Below, one piece after another: positions 57,141 through 64,000 of a stretch of 64,000 nt of DNA; positions within the stretch are counted from its first letter, which is position 1; the number at the start of each line of letters is the position of its first letter. The notes beneath the pieces are model-generated. The model ran no database searches and was not told the DNA's origin. It worked only from the letters and a program-made list of their open reading frames with translations. The stretch spans positions 134,865,089 to 134,929,088 of the forward strand of contig NC_030808.1 in assembly GCF_001704415.2 (NCBI RefSeq), written 5' to 3'. Source of the DNA: Capra hircus. Its lineage: Eukaryota; Chordata; Mammalia; Artiodactyla; Bovidae. The position numbers and the translations under genes are program-made.

Positions 57141-58110
57141 CAGGTTGTTGTTTTCCAGTTGCTCAGTGATGTCTTTTTGTGACTCCATGAGCTGCAGCAC
57201 ACCAGGCTCCCCTGTCCTTCACCATCTCCTAGAGTTTGCTCAAACTCATATCCATTGAGTCGATGTTGCCATCCAACCATCTCATCCTCTGCTGCCCCCT
57301 TCTCCTCCTGCCTTCAGTCTTTCCCAGCAAAAGGGTTTTTCCAGTGAGTCAGCTCTTTGCATCAGGTGGCCAAAGTATTGGAGCTTCAGCATCAGTACTT
57401 TCAACGAATATTCAGGGTTGATTTCCTTTAGGATTGACTGGTTTGATCTTCTTGCTGTCCAAGGGATTCTCAAGAGTCTTCTGCAACACCAAAGTTTGAA
57501 AGCATCAATTCTTCAGTGCTCAGCCTTCTATATGGTCCAACTCTCACATTTGTATATGACTACTGGAAAAGCCATAGCTTTGACTATATGGACTTTTGCC
57601 AGCAGCTTTACTTCCAAGGAGGAAGCATCTTTTAATTTCATGGCTGCCGTCACCATCCACAATGATGTTGGAGCCCAAGAAAATAAAATCTGTCACTGCT
57701 TCTACTTTTCCCCTTTCTATTTGCCATGAAGTGATGGGACCAGATGCCATGATCTTAGTTTTTTTTTTTTTTTTTCAATGTTGGGTTTCAAGCCAGGTTT
57801 TTCACTCTCCTCTTTCACCCTCTTCAAGAGGCTCTTTAGTTCCTCCTCATTTTCTGCCATTAGAGTAATATCATCTACGCATCTCAGTTTGTTGATAGTT
57901 TTCCTGGCGATCTTGATTCCAGCTTGTGATTCATCCAGCCCAGCATTTTGCATAATGTACCCTGCATATAAGTTAAATAAGCAGGGTGACAGTATACAGC
58001 CTTGTCACACTCCTTTCCCAATTTTAAACCTGTCAGTTGTTCCATGTCTGATACTAACTTTTTCTTCTTGACATGCCTACAGATTTCTCAGGAAACATGT
58101 AAGGTGTTGT
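57141..58110 (-). mobile_element. 5'-truncated BovB LINE
   Basis: About 970 bases in reverse orientation with the 3' end and the C-terminal half of the reverse transcriptase. The catalytic motif region reads CVDD in place of YADD, and an internal poly-T run is present at about 57760-57775. Confidence 0.88.
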
Positions 58111-58802
58111 GTGTGTGGTGGTGTATGTGTGTACACATACCTCATCGTATTTACAAACTGCTCCAGAGGGGTTGAGCCCTGCTTAACCCATAATGATATT
58201 CAATAAACATTTGCTTATCACTTTACTTCAAGTGTTCCTTCTAGGAGAAATTAGCAATGATGTACCCCTGTATCCCCTGCCCCCTCTAGCCCCCCCTGAG
58301 ATTTGTTAAAGCAAATAGACCAAGGGAATTGTAGACTGTGTCTGCACCTTTGCCAGAGGGAGGCACCATTTCAGTCTTCATAAGGAGACACAGCATCCTG
58401 TGAAGGTTAAGTCTTGACTTGTGTGTTTTTTGAACTAAGTAAGGTCTTTCTGATCAGCTGGATAACCATGATGGCCCTGGGATCCCAATTGTGATGGTGT
58501 CAGAGAGAGAGGTCCACAGGTTCCTAAGGGGATGTGTCAGCAGGGGAGTAGCCTAAATAAGGGAAGCGATGTTCAAACAGAGCTTGACAAAGGGAATCAG
58601 GCCAGCAAGGAGGCAAGGGAAGGGGTGGGAGAATGTTCTAGGCATAGGGAAGCATACACAAGGACTCTGAACCTGGATGAAAAAGGCCACATTTAAAGAG
58701 TAGATACAAGTTCAGTGTGTTGGGGTTGCTGAGCCAGGAGACCTCTTAAAGGTTTGCAGGCTGCAGGCTTTGGTTTAGAGCAAGCCTAGAAAAGCCAATC
58801 AG

Positions 58803-58938
58803 GGGACTTCCCCGGGGGTCCATGCTCACAAGGCAGGGAGCCTGGGTTCAATCCCTGGTTGGGGAACTAGAAACCACATGCTGCAACCAACACCCAGTGC
58901 AGTCGAATAAATAAATAAATAGATAAATAAATAAATAA
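58803..58938 (+). mobile_element. CHR-type SINE with 15-bp target duplication
   Basis: GGGACTTCCCCGGGGGTCCA head and an (AAAT)n tail. AGAAAAGCCAATCAG is repeated exactly at 58788-58802 and 58939-58953. Confidence 0.93.
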
Positions 58939-59649
58939 AGAAAAGCCAATCAGTCTGGAGTTCAGTCTTTCATAAGGTCCAGACAGATTGGTGGGGAGAC
59001 GTTTCTGGCCTGTGGAGAAATGCCTGGAGACTGACCCTGCTACCTGTGAGAATTTGCCCTCTGCTAAGACAGCAGGGCACCCTACAGGACAGCTTCGAAA
59101 GGCAGGAGGGGAGGCGGTTTCACTTTGTGGAGACAAGGAAGGCCCCTCCATTCCACATGGGCTTCCTGTAACTACTTGGCTCCCACAGAGGAGAGGTCCA
59201 CACGTTTAGGGAAAATTCTCATGGAACGTGAGTCAGGTCCCTCCAGGAATGGAGAGAATGTGGGAGAGCCTGGGGATAAGAAGGAGGCACCCAGGTCAGG
59301 GGAGCCCAGAGGCAATCAAATCAAGGGTGGGAGGGGCAGAGGCATAGGAGGCCTTGGCTGTCCTGGTGTTTGTCCACAGAGGACAACCATGAGCAATAGA
59401 AGAATTAGAAAAACAGCTGGGTGGATTGGGAGGGACATGAACAGCTAAGAAAGCAACCAGCTTTCTCAGTCGCCTGAAGAGGGGGTGAGTGCAGACTCTC
59501 TGAAGCTGGAGGAGGAAATGTAGTGGGCCCGGGAGAGGTAGAGATGGTTTCTAGCAGGGTCAGCTGAGGACATCTGGGCCAGAGGGAGAGGATTCCGTCA
59601 TTGAACAGAATGAAGAGGACCAAGGGAGTTGCAGGCATGCTTCCTGTGA

Positions 59650-59905
59650 TTGCCAGAAATCCTTGGCTTGTAGCCACATCACTCCAGTGTCCTCTGCCTC
59701 CAGTGTCCTGTGTCTCTGGATCCAAATTTGCTCTTGTACGGGCGCCTGTCATTGGATTAAGGCTCACCCTACTCCAGGATGACCTCACCATAACTTGATT
59801 ATATTTGCAAAGACCCTATTTCCAATAATGTCACATTCACAAGCACCAGGGGTTAGGCCTTTGATATATCTCTTTGGAGACACAATTCAGCCCATAATAT
59901 CCAGC
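59650..59905. repeat. Ancient mammalian interspersed repeat, family unresolved
   Basis: CAGGATGACCTCACCATAAC, TTGCAAAGACCCTATTTCCA and CACCAGGGGTTAGGCC are phrases shared by a very common old mammalian repeat. Confidence 0.55.
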
Positions 59906-61369
59906 AAAGAGGCTGGGGACAGCACAGGTCATAGACAATGTCCCTAGCAGAGGCAGAGGGTGGAGACAGAGGTAAGATCAGTCATGAGGGTCATAACAAA
60001 GATGCTGGGGGACCACCTGGGGTCTGCAGGGGAGAGGGGCTTGTGGGGAGGGGAAGTGGGGGCCCATGGGGCATGATGGTGACAGATATTCTGGGTTCCC
60101 CGCCAGAGTTATCTGCAGGTAGCGTGGTTCCTTTGGGTTCATATCCTTGATATTTTGACTGTCATCAATCGGTAGGGAATGGAGACCACCAGCTTCCACG
60201 TCCCTCTGGGGATCTCCAGGAGGTCAAGGGTGGGACTCAGCACTTAGAAAGGACACGTCATCCTCCTCATGCATCTGACACAGCCTTTCCTCCTGCCGTG
60301 CTCCTACTAGCGGCCAGGAAAGCGGAAGGAAGTCACACCACAAAGTGTGGCAATTGTGCTGTGTTGGGGCATCTGCCCTGAATATCTTGTCCGCTGGCAG
60401 GGGCCGGCTGGAGTTTCCAGGGAGCTGCTGTCACTTTCAGATTGATGGGGTCTTGGAAGGAAGCAGGCATGCCTGAGGATCACTGTGGTTGGGAATGGGC
60501 AGGGGAATGCTGGAGTGAGCAGGATGGGGCGTGAAGATGCCTCTGTGCAGGAGAATGTTGCTGCCAGGGGCGGCCTGTCGCAGGGGAGCACGCCTTTCTG
60601 CCGCTTGTGCACGGCTCTGGAACACTACAGCCTCAGGAGGCGCTCTGACATCAGGTCGGCCAGCGAGGTGGACAGTGACAATGAGCAGACCCGGAGTCTT
60701 GGCGTCCGTCACGCCCATGTCCTGGCCTGTCCTGGTGGGCAGCCGGCCCACCCTTGTCTCAGGCGTGTCTGCTGTCTTTGACTCTATTACAGGTTCTTCA
60801 AGCTTGGTTCTCAGATTTCCAGGGACTTTGATTGGGCTGGGTGTGCTGTGGTTTATCAGGAACTCGGCGGCCTCTGAGAGGGTGAGCACAGGCTTCCAGG
60901 CAGAGCTTCCCTGGGCGAGGGTTACTTCCTCGTCCTGCTGGGGCACCTACCGTTCCCGATAGAACCTCAAACTCTACATGGGGCAGCCTTGGGGGGACAC
61001 CCAGACCTGCCCCCCTTCACTGCTCAGTGTGACTCCAGTCTTTCTGTTAAAAAGCCCGGCAGGGCCAAGAGGTGAATATGAGTCCAGGATTTCATTTTTC
61101 CAAATGGAGATGTTTGGGAGCTCTGATGTGCAGCTGGCCCTGGGTGTCACCCTGCTGACAGTGAAAGAATTAACAAGGATTTGCTAAGTAATTGATTTAT
61201 CTCCTTGGGAGATAAATGGGCACAATAGAAGGAAAAAAGGGGAAAACCCCTATATCTTCAAGGAATTCACAATCTGCTTTAATAATTTTACATCTTCCTA
61301 CTCATGGCTTACAGGTGCTGATGTAACCAGTGGTTACATTCCCTGAATTTCATTCTTGCCCTTTGATTT

Positions 61370-61500
61370 ATCGTCGGATATTTGCCGAGCAGATCACCTC
61401 TTCCTCATAAAGTAGTAGCCGGCCGTTCTTTGCGGTCATTTCCCTCCTCCGCCCGCTGGCTGGCGACGGCTCTGTGCTGGATGCCAGGATTGCCGTAGGG
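61370..61500. promoter_or_regulatory. CpG-rich non-repeat block, candidate intronic enhancer
   Basis: About 11 CpG dinucleotides in 130 bases, far above the surrounding intron, in sequence not recognisable as a retroposon. Clusters of retained CpGs away from repeats often mark elements protected from methylation. No function is shown by the sequence itself. Confidence 0.35.
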
Positions 61501-62884
61501 CCCCAAACACTCAAGGTAGCTGTAATTGCAGTCTGGGCTCAGGGCCATGAAGGAACAATGGAGGATGTGTGACAGGAGGGACGTTCTTCACCATCATATA
61601 GATACGTGAGTAGAAGCTAAACAAGGGAGGGGGTGGGAATGAAGAGCCCCCCGCCCCAGACCCTGGTAGACAGAATGGGCCCCACCCCCAGAAGCTCTAA
61701 GGTAATACGTCATCTCACACAGGTGATGAGTTTTCCAGCCAGCTACAGATTTTACTGCCTGTTATCCCAGACCGTAGCTAGGGTCGTACCCAAGGAGAGG
61801 CCGTGGTGGCGGGAAGCTCAGCGAGGCCAGAGGTGGACGCGAGCTGGAACAGGGAGGCCCTGCAGGCTGGGGCGCTCTGCTCGATCTTGATCTGAGCTGG
61901 TGGAATTCCGCTGGAGGGATTTTTCATGGGTCATGAGAGGCTCTGATCTCCATCTTCAGAAGATCACGCTGACACACCATGTGATTGTATTTCTGTAAAG
62001 TCCAAAACTGGCGAACTTTGTGAGCTGCTAGAGGACAGGAGATCACTACCTTGGAGGGGAGGGGGACTGAGAGGGCGCCCGAGGCTGCCTGGGAAGCTAG
62101 AAATGTTCGGTTTCTCGCTCTGCGTGCTGTCCCTCTGGCACTTTATCAAGCTGACTTGTGCCTTTTTGTGGCGAATGTTATCCATTCTTCAAAGATCACT
62201 CTGGCTGCTGGCTAGAGAACAGATTGGAAGGAGGAAGGAGTGGGCTTCAGGAAAGGATAGACACACCTGACCCGCAGTGGCCAGGCGGGCCTGCCAGCCT
62301 CTGGATGGAAGGCGGCTGTGGAGGCAGAGACACAGCGTGGCTTAGAGCCCTGGTTTGGAGGTGAAAGTACAGGGAGAGAACTGGAATCCGAAGGAGGCAG
62401 CGCAGGGTCACCTGGTCGTTTGAGGTATGAATTTCAGATACTGGTTGTTGGGAGTAAAGTCAAGCTGTGTGGGAAGTAGGGGGTGGAGGTGGGAGGGCTG
62501 CAGTCTAGCATGGACTAGAGGCTTTGGCGGGCCACGAGGGTGAGCTCTGTGGTGGACGAGCAGGATGCCCGTGGGGTGTGTGTGTGCAGAGAGACAGACA
62601 AGGGGGCTGAGGATGGAACAGAAGGAGCTCCCACAGGAATTTCTAAGGAGGAACACTTACAGAGACTGCGCAAGCTCGGGAAGCGATGGCATCAGAGATG
62701 GCGAGGGGAACAAGAGGGTCAGGTGCTGCAGGACTTAGGGAAGCCTGCCATCGGATTTGCCACTGGGTTTGGCAGTTAGGTAACCAGCTATCTTGGTGAA
62801 GACAGCTTCAGTGGTGTCTTCTTTGCCCAAACTCTCATGCGATCAGGGTGCCGGGTGGAGCAGAATGATGGTGTCTCTTGGCGT

Positions 62885-63039
62885 ACCTTGGGTGCTACCA
62901 TTTACCAACTGTATGATAAGAGAATTTTATAAGCTTAACTGAACCTCAGTTCCCTTGTCCTTAAATCAGCAGAATCGTATTTGCCTCTCTGGGGTATGAG
63001 GATTCACTGTATGCAACAGGTATTTATTAAACATCTATT
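62885..63039 (+). repeat. MIR/L2-like remnant
   Basis: CTGAACCTCAGTTCCCTTGT and TATGAGGATTCACTG follow MIR. TATTTATTAAACATCTATTA before the next SINE is L2/MIR tail-like and resumes after it. Confidence 0.6.
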
Positions 63040-63050
63040 ATGTGCCAGAT

Positions 63051-63334
63051 GGAGAAGGCAATGGCACCCGACTCCAGTACTCTTGCCTGGAAAATCCCAT
63101 GGATGGAGGAGCCTGGTAGGCTGCAGTCTATGGGGTCGCGAAGAGTCGGACACAACTGAGCGACTTCACTTTCACTTTTCACTTTCATGCATTGGAGAAG
63201 GAAATGGCAACCCACTCCAGTGTTCTTGCCTGGAGAATCCCAGGGACGGGGGAGCCTGGTGGGCTGCCGTCTCTGGGGCCGCACAGAGTCGGACACGACT
63301 GAAGCAACTTAGCAGCAGAAGCAGCAGCAGCAGC
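63051..63334 (+). mobile_element. Bov-A2 dimeric SINE
   Basis: Complete dimer with a (CAG)n end. ATGTGCCAGAT is repeated exactly at 63040-63050 and 63335-63345. Confidence 0.95.
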
Positions 63335-63345
63335 ATGTGCCAGAT

Positions 63346-64000
63346 ACTCAGCCAGATGCAGAAGATACAGACCAAAAAACAAGCAGACAAACTAATCATT
63401 ACACAGACAAGGTGATGCGAGGAAAACTGCCCTTCAGTGCTTCCCTGTGGCCATGAACCAGCCTTCTGGGGCAGAGGGGTCCCTCCTTCCTGGCCAGCTT
63501 CCCAGGATCCTGGGCTCTTCCAATACATGCTTCCACACCCTACTTTCTCTCCGAAAAACTCACTTCCCCTTCCTTGAGAGCAGGAAGGGAAGGGCTTAAT
63601 CTGCAAACCCTTCAGGGAAGTGAGGGAAAATATTCACATCCCATCTTGTTTTACAAAAATAGGAAGAACATAAAACAGGCGAAGTTTCTATATTAATACA
63701 GTATAAGTGGTGTTTTCCTGCCACAAATGGAGTCAAAGTTTCCCGAATGGCGCCTTATTTCACCTAACAACTCACTCTTGTGCCAACTTCCAAAAAAAAG
63801 ACAAATGGTACTTGTTTTCCGAGAAGGAAAGCTTTGCTGACTTAAAAAATAAAAGTGACTTTGGAAATTTCTAAAGAATTTGGACACATACTTACATAAA
63901 TGTCAATGATAATTTTGTTTCAAAGTTTTTATTTTTCTGGGAACCCTTGCGCACCATGCTTCTAGCTAATCTGATAAATTCATTTGGTCTGTGTGCTCAT
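63346..64000. other. Unassigned intron DNA at the window end
   Basis: The first bases resume the interrupted L2/MIR tail. The remainder is AT-rich with nothing recognised. Confidence 0.5.

Larger units (their letters stand above)
58954..62884. other. Mostly unassigned intron DNA
   Basis: Apart from the old repeat at 59.65 kb and the CpG-rich block at 61.4 kb, no feature is clear. Frames at 60.44-60.96 kb overlap on both strands and have no known motif. Confidence 0.5.
29854..64000 (+). other. SLCO2A1: SLCO2A1 intron 1 (5' part; continues beyond the window)
   Basis: From the exon 1 donor to the end of the window I find no segment encoding the first transmembrane helix of the transporter in any frame, nor any other coding exon. 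The sequence is mostly retroposons plus one processed pseudogene. A first intron longer than 34 kb fits my recollection that the human gene spans roughly 100 kb with about 14 exons. A short non-coding or alternative exon cannot be excluded. Confidence 0.7.

Noticed and set aside
29854..64000. Search for SLCO2A1 exon 2
   Set aside because: No frame encodes the expected first-helix segment. The exon must lie beyond the window.

Overview
The window is a piece of ruminant nuclear genome, most likely from a bovid (cattle or a close relative). The evidence is the repeat content: BovB (RTE-type) LINEs on both strands, many Bov-tA SINEs, five dimeric Bov-A2 SINEs (one with a truncated first unit), cetartiodactyl CHR-type tRNA SINEs, a bovid-type endogenous retrovirus LTR and a ruminant L1 3' end. 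These lie on older mammalian MIR, L2, L1M, MER5A and MLT1 repeats. Most long open frames are fragments of these repeats or of CpG-rich DNA and are not genes.

Only one protein-coding gene can be supported. A CpG island at about 29.06-30.06 kb holds a TATA box (29619-29625), a matching initiator (A at 29651), a short 5' UTR with no upstream ATG, and a 32-codon first coding exon (29758-29853) that ends at a strong splice donor. The 32 residues align end to end, without gaps, with the N-terminus of the prostaglandin transporter SLCO2A1 (OATP2A1/PGT), as I remember the human protein. The gene runs on the + strand. No second exon is visible, so 29854-64000 is read as intron 1 (more than 34 kb) and 1-29.0 kb as upstream intergenic DNA.

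The upstream part (1-29 kb) contains L2 copies at 2.7-3.6 and 25.5-27.0 kb, both interrupted by SINEs. A BovB at 4.3-6.6 kb sits inside an old MaLR-like LTR with a 10-bp target duplication. It also holds an MLT1 LTR hit twice by SINEs (13.55-14.31 kb), a palindromic MITE-like element (13.05-13.24 kb), and an unexplained ~97-bp direct duplication at 9.14 and 10.05 kb.

The intron part (30-64 kb) starts with an alternating purine-pyrimidine (GT/GC) tract. It contains a three-level nest (BovB inside an ERV LTR inside a Bov-tA, 33.19-34.64 kb) and a long L1M remnant with four later insertions (36.3-38.6 kb). A nearly complete BovB lies at 39.1-42.6 kb; it has a 5' UTR and a candidate target duplication, but its frame is broken and two endonuclease residues have changed. 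A processed pseudogene of KANSL2 lies at 44.78-46.6 kb. Near 61.4 kb there is a CpG-rich non-repeat block that could be regulatory.

I saw no RNA genes, CRISPR arrays or novel multi-gene system. The most informative items are the SLCO2A1 promoter and exon, the KANSL2 retrocopy, the nested insertions with their target duplications, and a few short structures no repeat family explains.
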